A program made the translations under genes and the position numbers. Source: Glomus cerebriforme (lineage: Eukaryota; Glomeromycota; Glomeromycetes; Glomerales; Glomeraceae). Taken from it: a stretch of DNA of 16,612 nucleotides. The notes below the pieces were generated by a model. It was given only the letters and a program-made list of their open reading frames with translations. It was not told the origin of the DNA and searched no databases. Of this stretch, positions 1 through 8,658 are shown one piece after another (position 1 is the stretch's first letter; every line of letters begins with the position of its first letter). The DNA lies in contig QKYT01000066.1 of the NCBI GenBank assembly GCA_003550305.1, forward strand, positions 1,751-18,362, in the 5' to 3' direction.

Positions 1-713
1 AGTTAGTAAGTAAAATCATATGATAAGTTTCTAAAATTAAATCTCTTTTAAAATTTAAAATATATTTAATCAGTTGCAAATTCTATTATTAGAAAAAAGA
101 TTCACACAAATCATTTGCTTTTTTACATCTTTAATTCATAACTTTTTTAAATTTTTTACTAATAAAAAAATGATTAATTTTGCTGTGCCAGATGATCCTG
201 AAGAAATTAATAGAAATTTTTTCAACGAACAAATTTCTGTTTTTTTTAATGCAAAATTTTACTTTAAATTATATATTTTGCAAAAAAAAAAAAAAATTAA
301 AATTATATTCATAGTTGTTCAAAATCATGAATTTTTATTTAATTTTTTCATTAAGAGAAATGATCTTCTGTCAGCTGATCTTTAAGGGTATTATAAACAA
401 TAATTAGTTCAATTTAAAGAACCAATAAAAAAAATTTTTATGTAACAAAATAATTTACGCCAACATGAGTATGTTTCAAGATTGTAAACTATATTTAGTC
501 ATATTTTTTTTAATTGTTGATTTTACTGATAAGTAAATTCCTAAAAAAGGATCAATTGTCATATGCACATTATATAATATTTTTTACGAAAATATTATAA
601 AATATCATCGGATAATAGAAAGCGCATAGAACGTCATATTAAATTCAAAAAATCAATTCAACGTCCTTCCAAAATGTAAAGAAACAAACGAGTTATTTCA
701 AAGTAGATATATG
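1..713. other. AT-rich flank, no supported gene
   Basis: The stretch is rich in A and T runs. A plus-strand frame at about 171-385 starts with a polar stretch (FAVPDDPEEINRN) but soon turns into Phe/Ile/Lys-rich translation of AT runs, so I do not call it a gene. Confidence 0.5.
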
Positions 714-1317
714 CACGTGATTTGTAAATTTTGGCCAAAATTATAGCATTAAGAAATTAACAATTGTTATGACAAATAGGATTTCACATAATCAGTCCAT
801 ATATAGTAAAAATGAAAACCAGAGATGTGACATGGGATGATAATGTCTCACGTGACTCTACTTTAATAATGTTCCTTATGAATTTGAAAATCTTCTGTTA
901 ATATTTGGCTATATTTATCTAACCTGACAGTGCTGGCAATGTAAAGAAGTAAAAAAAAATTGATTGCCTTTTCCAAAATTATGTCAAAAATGTTCTCAAA
1001 AAGAAAAAGAAGGGAGCAAAACCACAATTGGAGGACGTCTAAAGCAGAGTAGAATCACATGATCATATTGAATAAGAACGATTTTTTTGATAGGTAAAAT
1101 CCTATTTATTACCCTCCTGGAGGGGATTCAGTTACATTTTTTAGTAATTTTATGTAGATAGTATAGTTTTTCTTCTCTGTCTCTGTTACTTCAAGAATCT
1201 GTAATGATACTACACTATCCTTAAAATTAAAATAAAAACCTATTTATTACCTGTTATTTGTCACATGCATAATTTCTTAATGCTATAATTTCAGCCAAAA
1301 ATTTTATGAAAATCACG
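714..1317. repeat. Diverged inverted repeat pair flanking about 475 bp
   Basis: The left arm, 714-779, reads CACGTGATTT... and contains the core AATTATAGCATTAAGAAATT. The right arm, 1255-1317, is its reverse complement with a few indels. The core is perfectly conserved in both. The enclosed 475 bp has no ORF. It includes a 13-bp word CCTATTTATTACC at 1101-1113 that recurs at 1239-1251. This could be an old TIR element, or a foldback whose right end was split by the LTR element at the CACGTG site. No target duplication is clear. Confidence 0.55.
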
Positions 1318-1318
1318 T
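1315..1318. repeat. Target-site duplication of the LTR element, left copy
   Basis: The four bases before the left LTR are ACGT and the four after the right LTR (9151-9154) are ATGT. One C-to-T change at a CpG reconciles them. Removing the element gives AATCACGTGATT, a perfect palindrome centred on CACGTG at the insertion point. The match is too short to be strong evidence by itself. Confidence 0.5.
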
Positions 1319-1792
1319 TGTTACATCTAATCGTATTCTTGATTCCTTTTTCTTAAATTTAAGTTCAAAATGAAAAATTAATTAAGTTTATAACGATAGA
1401 GGTAACAATAATTTATGTTTATTAAGTACAGTTCACTCTTTAATTGGTAGATGGTATAGGATTTTTAGGTAAAAGATATTTTATTATTTTATTGAAGTTA
1501 CAAGAACTGAGGAGAACTTAATAAAATTCTCAGGATATTTATACAAAAATAAAATATAATAAAAAGATATTAANTATATTAAATATAATAAAGATAATAA
1601 ATATATTAAATATAATAAATATAATAAAGAAAATAAATATAATAAATATCTTAACTATCCTAACTATCTTAAATATNACTAAGATCATTAATATCACTAC
1701 TATCTTTAAGATCACCATGATCATGGAAATCACGATCATAGAGTAGCACAGTACGGCACAGTAAATTGGCACAGTAATATTTCATACTAACA
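1319..1792 (-). repeat. 3' LTR of the retrotransposon
   Basis: This 474-bp partner of the repeat at 8678-9150 has TG at 1319-1320 and CA at 1791-1792 on the plus strand. The polypurine tract abuts its inner edge at 1794-1805, which identifies it as the downstream LTR. Ambiguous bases lie at 1574 and 1677. The stretch 1455-1709 is identical to its partner except for the N at 1677, and all differences fall outside it. Confidence 0.95.
1488..1493 (-). terminator. Poly(A) signal in the 3' LTR
   Basis: The minus strand carries AATAAA here, followed by a second overlapping AATAAAA, about 45 bases after the TATA box at 1536-1543. It would end the element's genomic RNA in the 3' LTR. The equivalent site in the 5' LTR is 8846-8851. 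The short distance between TATA box and poly(A) signal implies a small R region. Confidence 0.5.
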
Positions 1793-1793
1793 A

Positions 1794-1805
1794 CTTTCTC
1801 CTCCT
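1794..1805 (-). promoter_or_regulatory. Polypurine tract
   Basis: The minus strand reads AGGAGGAGAAAG followed by one T and then the 3' LTR. Such a purine run next to the downstream LTR primes plus-strand DNA synthesis in LTR elements. Its first two bases overlap the TAG stop codon (1804-1806) of the last reading frame of the element, so coding and priming sequence share bases. Confidence 0.85.
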
Positions 1806-2223
1806 ATAACTGAACTCCTGCGATGGTCATAGCTTCTTCAAGTAAAGCCTGGTATTGTTTAGTTCCTATTCTTGAGATCATGGTTAAAGTTGTATTTCTT
1901 GATCGATTAATTTGTTCTGTTCTCAAGAATTCAAATATGTAGTAAGTACGAATTACTACTTTTTGGTAATATAGTAATATTAATTTCATACAAAGGGCTC
2001 TTTCTGTTAAAATAGAAATCTTAGTTTCTATAACTTTTCCAATATACTAAGCATTTAGAAGGGTTTCTACACAGTTTCTTCTACTGACAGCTCTTCGTAA
2101 TTGTCTAAGAAGAGAGTTAATTTGTTGACTAGGAGGGTTTTCTTTATTTTGCAAAGTGATATTAAGATTTGTGACAACATTGTCTCTCTGGAAGTCTTTA
2201 AGTATACGGTTATAGTTGTTCAT
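1804..2223 (-). pseudogene. Small ORF after integrase, one in-frame stop
   Basis: From an ATG at 2221-2223 the minus strand is open to a TAG at 1804-1806, interrupted only by TAG at 2047-2049, a likely C-to-T change from CAG. The product would be 139 residues: polar, helix-prone and with basic patches (SLLRQLRRAVSRR near residue 50). It is in the same frame as the integrase ORF, whose TGA (2230-2232) lies only six bases upstream and could have been CGA. It may therefore be either a C-terminal extension of Pol or a separate product. I recognise no domain. The frame running right to the polypurine tract suggests that it was real coding sequence. Confidence 0.55.
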
Positions 2224-2229
2224 TCTGAA

Positions 2230-2901
2230 TCAAGAAATTACAACTAGGGGTTGCCAGTTACTCCTATCTTTATATATTTTCAGAAAACTTTTGTTCACAG
2301 GAGTTTTTAGGACTTTTCCCGATAATTCCCTTAGTTTATAAGTGCCATTTCCAATTACATTATGGATGTAATATGGTCCTTTCCATTTGGGGCTTAATTT
2401 TTCAGACCATTGCTTATTTAGAGTAGTATGATAATATAAGACTTGATCACCAATCTTAAATCTGATTTTCTTTTTTAATTTCTTATCATGGAAATCCTTT
2501 TGCTTTTGTTGCTCAGATTTGATCTGCTGTTGCATATCATTTCTAACATCCGATAGGTGCGTCACTTGATGATCTATATGCTCGATTAGATTAGATTCTG
2601 CCTCTATTTCTGTACTATCAGTAAACAATTTTACTTCTCTCCCATATACAAGAAAAAATGGAGATATTTTTGTGGTTGAATGCACACTAATACGATAAGC
2701 AAAGAGAACAGGGGCTATAAACTTGTCCCAGTCATTTAAATGATTGGTAGCTATCCATGACAGAGCTTCTATTAGGGTTCTATTAAATCTTTCGACAAGT
2801 CCATTGGTCTGCGGATGATAAGAGGTTGACATTAAATGTGTAATTTCAAATTTCTTTAATAATCCTTTTAAGAGCTGATTATTAAAATGCATTTCTCGAT
2901 C
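2230..2901 (-). pseudogene. pol: Integrase catalytic C-terminal part and GPY/F domain
   Basis: This continues the integrase after the frameshift. The second catalytic Asp is at 2899-2901, in LTDRE. The catalytic Glu is in GLVERFNRTL (residue 34 counted from the ATG at 2890-2892). Exactly 35 residues separate them, as expected for the DD35E family. SYHPQTNG precedes the Glu as usual. The C-terminal half has RFKIGDQVLYY and KWKGPYYIHNV, the GPY/F motif found in many Ty3/Gypsy integrases and thought to aid DNA binding or multimerisation. The frame ends at TGA 2230-2232, and the same frame then continues into the next ORF. No chromodomain follows. Confidence 0.93.
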
Positions 2902-2903
2902 AG

Positions 2904-3494
2904 TTAGGATTTTCTAGGGCAACCATGATGACAAATAATACTTTCATATACAAAAGTTACAGTTTCTTGTGCAGTAGCTTCTTTTATGGGTTTTGCTTCT
3001 GGCCATTTGATCATATAATCCATTGCAATGATAATATATTTGTTTTCTTGAGATGTTACATTTAAAGGTCTGATGTAATCGATTCTAATTTGATAGAAAG
3101 GTGCTCCAACTGGAATTGGATGTAAAGATTCCTGTCGCTTTGATTTTCCTCTTCTTTGGCATGTGTCATATGACTCTACATAAGTACTTATATCTTGGAA
3201 CATTTGAGGCCAAAAGAATCGCTTCTTCATCTTATCCATCATTCTATCTCTGGAGGCGTGTGCAGCTGTGGGGTTATTATGGAACATATATAGTACTGGG
3301 TCCATTTCATATTTTTGAACTACTTTAACTAAATTGTTCTGATTATTTCGATCTTTCTTAAATAATAAATTGTTTTTGACTAAATAATATTTTGATTGGT
3401 TGATTAATTGCTTTTTCTGTACTTCACTAAAATCTAAGGGAAATGTATTATTACTAATATAATTGGTTAAATTAAGATAACGTTGGGTATTCAT
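2904..3494 (-). pseudogene. pol: Integrase N-terminal and first catalytic part
   Basis: This segment would insert the DNA copy into the host genome. The frame can begin at the ATG at 3492-3494 and stays open to a TAA at 2904-2906. The HHCC zinc-binding site is recognisable, with His72 and His79 (HNNPTAAH), but the first Cys is replaced: YDTCQRR has Tyr109 then Cys112, one G-to-A change from Cys. The first catalytic Asp is Asp139 in QIRIDYIRPL, where the usual Gly before Pro-Leu is Arg. The end, CHHGCPRK, is the normal lead-in to the second catalytic Asp. One missing base at about 2907-2915 shifts the frame and creates the stop. Confidence 0.92.
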
Positions 3495-3615
3495 GTTTAT
3501 TGGCCATTCATCACAATGTGAACGCTTTAGCTTTCACCATAAAAGAAATAACTATAAAAAATATAATATATATAAAAAAAATATAACTAAATAAAAATGT
3601 TTAACTAAAAAGAAA

Positions 3616-3981
3616 TTAATCTAACTCAGCGACAATAGGTTTTAGTGAAGAGGTATAAATAGGTAAATTATTATAGAGGTATTTTAACAGTCTCAAATAT
3701 ACTACGGCATTTTCTTGTTGTACTAAAATAGGTTCTTTCCACCAGGGTACATTGACTAAAAACCTTGGATCCATGTCAGGATGAAGATGTCCTGGGGCAA
3801 AGCTCCAAATACAATGGTGATAAAGAGTATCATAAACTAGATTTTTCTTACATAGTTTACAGTAGGTGTGGATATGATGATTCTCAGTATCACAGTCCCA
3901 AGTACACTTGCTTCCTCCTCTAGTTATTAGTTGGCCTGCAATAACTTGCTTGATTTGAATAGCAGTACAGAATTTGCTCAA
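3616..3981 (-). pseudogene. Cys/His-rich module between RNase H and integrase
   Basis: This frame overlaps the end of the preceding one by about 60 bases and probably continues it after a frameshift; the apparent TTG start is unlikely to be real. It encodes CTWDCDTENHHIHTYC, then KLCKKNLVYDTLYHHC. The cysteines and histidines are spaced like a treble-clef or zinc-ribbon metal site. An aromatic, Pro-rich stretch with FAPGHLHPDMDPRF and PWWKEP follows. It ends in a TAA at 3616-3618, before an AT-rich spacer. I recognise no named family. It lies upstream of, and is distinct from, the integrase HHCC zinc site at 3155-3285. Confidence 0.6.
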
Positions 3982-4627
3982 TGTCTTCCCTAGTAAAATT
4001 TCCTGTAGGGATTTTCATGTCGTATATCCCTATGCCTTCACTTCGCTCTGAATTGGAGGTAGTGCCATCATTGAAATGATATTTCCATTCAATCTTGCTT
4101 TCGTTTTCTTCAATCCATTTTGGATCCCATCCGTTATTGTGATCTTGTTGATACTCTTCAGTGTTGATAGATGAAACTTCTGATTCACTGGTGCAGATTA
4201 TATGTCCGCAGCATGGGTAAGGCTCAGGGATGATTAAGGGCATGGATCTCTCACTTTTATCTTCTGAGAATTCACTTTCACTGTCATAAGGAATCTTTTG
4301 ATAAGGAGTTAGTCTTCTTTGCTTATTGCTTCTAACTAAAGCCATTGATGAAGATTCAGCTTCAGGTTCTTCATCTTCTTCTGTATCAGCATCATATGTA
4401 ATGACTAAGAAACACTCATTTTCCTCTTCTATATGATCATTGTACATTCTAGATAATGCATCCGCATTAGCATTATATTTTCCTGGACGATGTTCAATGG
4501 TAAAATTGTACTGTTGGAGTTTCATAATCCAACGTGCTCTATGTCCTTTAGGCATTTTTGAAGTCTTTAACCACTTAAGCAATAAGTGGTCTGTGACAAT
4601 TGAGAAAGGTCGACTTAAATATGGTGG
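3920..4627 (-). pseudogene. pol: RNase H C-terminal part and second acidic linker
   Basis: The frame is open from about 4627 to the TAA at 3920-3922. It opens with SIVTDHLLLKWL, whose TDH motif (4586-4597) holds a conserved RNase H Asp and His region. It continues through ARWIMKLQQYNF to HRPGKYNANADALSR, the classic end of the Ty3/Gypsy RNase H. After this comes a long acidic, Ser-rich segment that includes DADTEEDEEPEAESSS and ESEFSEDKSE. Such a linker between RNase H and integrase is longer than I expect in the family. The last residues are out of frame: the next module continues in the overlapping frame from about 3981. Confidence 0.85.
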
Positions 4628-5744
4628 AAATGCTTGACTGCCTTACAATAGCGAGGTATTCCAAATCGGTAATTGGGTAGTTTTTTTCAGCTTTATTGGT
4701 AGTTCTACTAGCATAAGCAACTACACACTCTTGTCCATCAACTTTTTGAGATAAAACAGCTTCAAGTCCAAACTTGCAAGCATTGGTGTATAAGGTAAAA
4801 GGTTATTCAAAGTCAGAATATTGTAGAATAGGTACTTTGATGAGCCTTTTCTTGAGTCTGTCGAAGGCAACTTGTTGTTTTTCTGTCTATTGAAAGGGTA
4901 TTTTCTTTTTAAGTAATATGGTCAATGGTTTAGCATGGCGGACAAAATCTTTAATGAATTTTCGGTAATAACCAAAAAGTCCAAGTGCAGCTTTAAGTTG
5001 GGTTAAGTTCTTTGGGATAGTGAAACTTCTAACTTTTTCAATCTTTTCAGGATTTGGGTGAATACCTTCTTGTCCTACTATATGTCCTAAGAAGGAGAGT
5101 GATGGGTAACAGAAATGGTATTTCTTTAACTTAATACTAAGTTAAGCTTCGCGCAAGGTTTGAAACACTTGTTTGATATGATCAAGGTGTAATTCGAGGG
5201 ATCCTTTTGAGTAGATGATGATATCATCTAAATAAACTGCTACAAATAAGCCAAGATAATCTTTTAGGATCAATTCATAAGTCGTTAGAATGTCCCCAGA
5301 GCATTATTGAAACCAAAAGGCATGACTAAAAATTTGTAAAAACCTGATGGTATGATAAAAGCTGTCTTCTCAATGTCTTCAGAATGCATGGATACTTGCC
5401 AATATTCACTGGCTAAATCTAAGGTTGTAAACCATTGAGATCCACCTAGAGAGTCTAACAAGTTATCAATTCTTGGTAGAGGGTAGGCATCAATTTTAGT
5501 GAGAGTATTTAATTTACGGTAATCAATGCATAATCGCTTATTTCCTCAATTCTTCCCTACTATGACCACTGGGAAGGCCTAGGGACTGTGTGAATGTCTG
5601 ATAATTCCATTCGCTTCCATTTTCTTGATCTCTTCTTTTAGAAACTGGGTATTCTCTGGGTTAGTACAGTAGGGCTTTTGCACTACAAGTAATGCATCTC
5701 CTGTATGGATTCTATGTTTAACTATAGTTGTCCTTCCGATTTCT
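4628..5744 (-). pseudogene. pol: Reverse transcriptase and start of RNase H, heavily broken
   Basis: This segment would copy element RNA into DNA. The motifs appear in family order although in shifting frames. VKHRIHTGDA comes at the N-terminal edge, then LCIDYRKLN. Motif A is TLDLASEYWQV, with the Asp codon at 5417-5419, and motif B is MPFGFNNALGTF. Motif C is YLDDIIIYS, whose catalytic Asp pair lies within 5223-5234. RNase H starts at about 4800-4650 with SQKVDGQECVVAYASR and NYPITDLEYLAIV. Stops at 5579-5581 (TAG where Trp is expected) and 5285-5287 (TAA where Gln is expected) are simple transitions. There are also several indels, for example between motifs B and C and at about 4640. No open frame long enough for a track remains, but the domain identity is clear. 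Confidence 0.9.
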
Positions 5745-6160
5745 GTTTGTCCTTTGGCAAGATATCAGCGTACTCTTCTAAAAGATACTGAAACGCTTAT
5801 TGTTGATGGTAATCGAGAGGTCCCACATGTTGGTCTTTAAGAACTTGTTCCTTTTTACTTAAATCTTTAGCGCTTTCCATTAAGAAGACTGCAGGATTAT
5901 TATCTTGGACTTCTTCATCTTCAGGTTCTTCTTCAGAGTTATATGAAGAATAAACGTCACTCTAGGGGTTGTAGGTCATCTCATCCTCAGGGATTTCTTC
6001 TTCATCTGTCATATCTGAATAATAAACATAATACTCATCTAAGAGTTCATCTTCATAATAATCATCTTCAGAGTCATAATCTAACTCTTGGATGGTGACT
6101 TTGGCTGTTTTGGTGAATGTAATACAAATTCTTATGGTAATATTATGCTTACGAATGGTT
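5745..6160 (-). pseudogene. pol: Acidic linker of pol between protease and RT
   Basis: One minus-strand frame is open across this stretch except for TAG at 5962-5964 and TAA at 5797-5799, both one C-to-T change from Gln codons. It encodes a strongly acidic, Tyr-rich segment, including YDSEDDYYEDELLDEYY and SDMTDEEEIPEDEM. This is followed by a region with AFQYLLEEYADIL, which resembles the helix preceding the RT domain in Ty3/Gypsy Pol proteins. A frameshift at about 5750 separates it from the RT reading frame. I know no function for the acidic part. It is one of three acidic tracts in this Pol. Confidence 0.65.
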
Positions 6161-6181
6161 AAAGTAGATTGTTCCTAACTC

Positions 6182-6990
6182 ATGGTGGCGTTAGCCAGTT
6201 ATTGCCTAGAATAAGGACTTTGTCCTTTGAGTCTAAAACTTGAAAAGACGTAAGGATTTCTATCTTGCCTATGATAATAGGGATGTTATCTACTATTCCT
6301 AAAGATCTGGTTCTTGCTCCATTTCGGTAACTACAATTATTTTAGAGGGCCTATCTATTTCATAGCCCAATTTATTAAGAAGGGCTTTGGTCATGATATT
6401 GTGGTTGCTCCACTATCTATGATAGCAGTTTGTGCTTTTTGGCTGATTCTAAGGGTATATTTGGCGGTGGTGGTTAGTTCTTCGTCACTGTTCGCTAAAT
6501 TTGCTTTTTGAGTTCCATCTTGTTGGGCTTTTTCACATAATCTTCTCACTGCTCTAGATAATTCAGATTGGTAAGTGGAAATGACATGTATGGCTTGTCC
6601 TACAGAAAGTCCACATGGTAAGTTCTGTAAGTAGGTAGCTATATTGAACTCAGTTAATTGTTCAATAAGTGCTGGTAACAGTCTTCTTCTAGAAGTTTTG
6701 GTAGTCTTTGTTGGAGAAGTATTAATAGTAGTTACTGGTGGTTGAACTTTGACATCTTTCATGTCTTCAGTATTAGCAGATATGTTAAAACAAGGAGTTT
6801 TCCTTAAATTTTCCTCTCTTCTAGATTCACTTCTTTGCGTTCTCCTATTCTTGGAGACTGGGCTTTGAGGGTAAGGTCCTGAGCAAGTATTTAAGTAAAC
6901 CTCATACTCTTCTCCATCATCTTCTTCATATTCTTCTTCATATTCTTCATCATACTCAAAATCATCCAAATAATTTACGTCCCTAGTTTT
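6182..6990 (-). pseudogene. pol: Protease region of pol with acidic N-terminal tract
   Basis: The frame continues from gag after one TAA and stays open to a TGA at 6391-6393. It begins with a dense Asp/Glu/Tyr tract (about 6890-6969). Near its end is the aspartic protease active site AIIDSGATT, with the catalytic Asp codon at 6415-6417. After 6391 the sequence changes frame more than once. It still shows KALLNKLGYEIDR and then VLILGNNWLT at about 6188-6215, the counterpart of the second conserved retropepsin motif (ILG-x-D-W-L), here with Asn where Asp is usual. Retropepsin-like proteases act as dimers to cut the Gag-Pol precursor. This copy is broken by at least two frameshifts. Confidence 0.85.
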
Positions 6991-6993
6991 ATA

Positions 6994-7950
6994 TTAAGGA
7001 GTTCTAGGTACGTTAGTGGTTCTGGATTGTCTGTTATACCTTTGATCTGGATAGAGACAATCTCTAGTCATATGTCCAGGTTGGTTACAATTGTAACACT
7101 TAAAGTTAGAGTTAGCTGGTCTCAGTACATTAAAGTTATTGTTCCTAGGTCTTCCTTGATTCATTGGTGGATGACTTCTCCTTTTTTGAGGTTGAGCTAA
7201 TAAAGCGGTTGTGAGATTGGCATAGTTGATAGTAAGTTGTTCTAACTTTTTAGTTAGTTCATTAACTTCAGTCTCAGAGATTTTTGGTCTAGAACTTGAA
7301 GTGGTAGTGGTTCCTTGTGACTTAGTAGTTCCGGTCGCATAGTTAAATCCAATTTCTACTAATCTTGCAGCATCTATAGCAGCATCGAGATCAGCAGGAT
7401 TGCGAGCATATACAAGAGGAGTATAGGCGGGATTTAGTCCCATTAGAAACATTCTCTTTTTTTGGGCAGCATCTTGTAAGTTTATATGATCAGTGAGCTT
7501 CTTGAACTTATTAGCATATGAATCAACTGACTCATCATTCTTTTGTTGTAAGGAAGTTAACTCTTAGTACCATTAGTTCTTTCTGGTTTCACTTACAAAA
7601 TATCCATTGAAGAGGTCAGTAAAGTTAGCTTCTCTATTAATTCTAGCATTGAAATTATCACCCATTTCTATAGTAGCACCTTCAAACCAATCAGCTGCGG
7701 CATTTTTCATTAAGACTCCTGCTACAGCTTTCTTCCTAGCTTTTGTATTCCATCTATTAGTTATAGCGGATCTGTTGAAAGTTTTAAGCCATTCCATTGG
7801 GTCTTCTCCTTCTGCTCCACTAAAAGTATTGACTTTAGCTGTTGTTCGTTCTGCATTTTGGTGAGCATTAGCAATTGCTTCTAATCTAACTCTGTTCACT
7901 CCAAAAATTCAGTCGTAAAGTGCTCCTAATTCAACAGCAGTAGTGGCCAT
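6994..7950 (-). pseudogene. gag: gag (capsid and zinc knuckle), interrupted by stops
   Basis: This frame would encode the structural protein that packages the element RNA. From the ATG at 7948-7950 the frame is continuous to the TAA at 6994-6996 except for three stops: TGA at 7909-7911, TAA at 7573-7575 and TAA at 7564-7566. Each is one C-to-T or G-to-A change from a sense codon. The capsid-like part, with DPMEWLKTFNR and AAADWFEGA, lies at 7573-7899 and resembles the retrotransposon gag family. A CCHC zinc knuckle, CYNCNQPGHMTRDC (C-x2-C-x4-H-x4-C), is at 7057-7098, after a basic stretch typical of nucleocapsid. The TAA at 6994 is followed in the same frame by the protease region, so it may be either a true gag stop or another transition. 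Confidence 0.9.
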
Positions 7951-7957
7951 ATTTATG

Positions 7958-8585
7958 TTAGGTGGTGTGTTTGGTGGTGTAGGTGTAGGGGTACGTGAAA
8001 GATTCAGTAAGGTTTATACGAGTATAGGTGGTATTTGGTGGTGTTGGTACTTCATTAGTTAATTCTGTTGAGTCTGTTGAATTTTCTGAAGATACTGGCG
8101 ATGGTACACTTATTTGTCTTAAGAGATATCGATCGTGTTATACAGATACAAGAATTTGGTCTAATAATTCTTGATATGCTTCGTCAAAAATATATATGTT
8201 AACAGTTGTTCAAAACAATTGGTTCTAACAGCTATTCCTAATGTATAATTAAAAAAACTTCAGATGAAAAAGGTCTCTTTAGATATCGGATACTGGTAAG
8301 TAAGCATATAAGTACTGAAGGTAGCTGATCACTTTGTTGTCCAGATAATGTAGTTGAAACTAAATAATTAAATAAATTAAAAGCTGTAATGGTATAGGCT
8401 GTGTAAGTCTCTGCATTAAAAGTATGATTAATCCAAATCCAAAAATTTCCAAAAGCAGTATTAATAGATCATAATAGTGGTACTGGATAACAAATATAAC
8501 AAGAATGGTCTTTATTTAGCGAGGAATTTGAGTAATGTCTTAACGTATGTATCGCTGTGTTTATCTCGATCTCTTCAAAGTTCAT
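7958..8585 (-). pseudogene. Unrecognised leader ORF between 5' LTR and gag, decayed
   Basis: The minus strand has a long reading frame in three pieces. The first runs from an ATG at 8583-8585 to a stop at 8238-8240, with one in-frame TGA at 8469-8471. A second short piece follows at about 8256-8188. A third runs from about 8204 to 7958, with one TAA at 8138-8140. The breaks sit in T runs, as expected for indels. The first piece is rich in aromatic and polar residues and contains SLNKDHSCYICYP near its start. The third has an acidic stretch, DEAYQELLDQIL, then a Ser/Thr/Pro-rich tail leading towards gag. I recognise no domain. It may be the N-terminal part of a larger gag or a separate product; one frameshift would join it to gag at about 7960-8030. 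Confidence 0.5.
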
Positions 8586-8658
8586 GCACTTCTCGAGGCA
8601 TTTCTAATCTCTTGGTCTCTTAATTCTTTCTTTACTATACTATCAATTAAAGAAGTAA

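Noticed and set aside
74..385. Plus-strand 103-residue frame
   Set aside because: It starts at TTG and is dominated by Phe/Lys/Ile from A and T runs. A short polar stretch at 171-240 is not enough to call a gene.
1539..1772. Minus-strand 77-residue Ile/Phe-rich frame in the 3' LTR (and the same at 8897-9130)
   Set aside because: It is a translation of the AT-only repeat part of the LTR U3 region, spans an ambiguous base and has no protein-like composition.
2230..2560. Chromodomain after integrase
   Set aside because: After the GPY/F motif the frame runs to NWQPLVVIS without the aromatic-cage pattern of a chromodomain.
3101..3328. Plus-strand ORF opposite integrase
   Set aside because: It is antisense to clear integrase coding sequence and has no motif of its own; the plus-strand frames at 4440-4637, 6314-6511, 7607-7864 and 8547-8732 are rejected for the same reason.
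3495..3615. Spliceosomal intron between the Cys/His module and integrase
   Set aside because: No convincing 5' splice site lies at the coding edge, and the frames do not rejoin cleanly.
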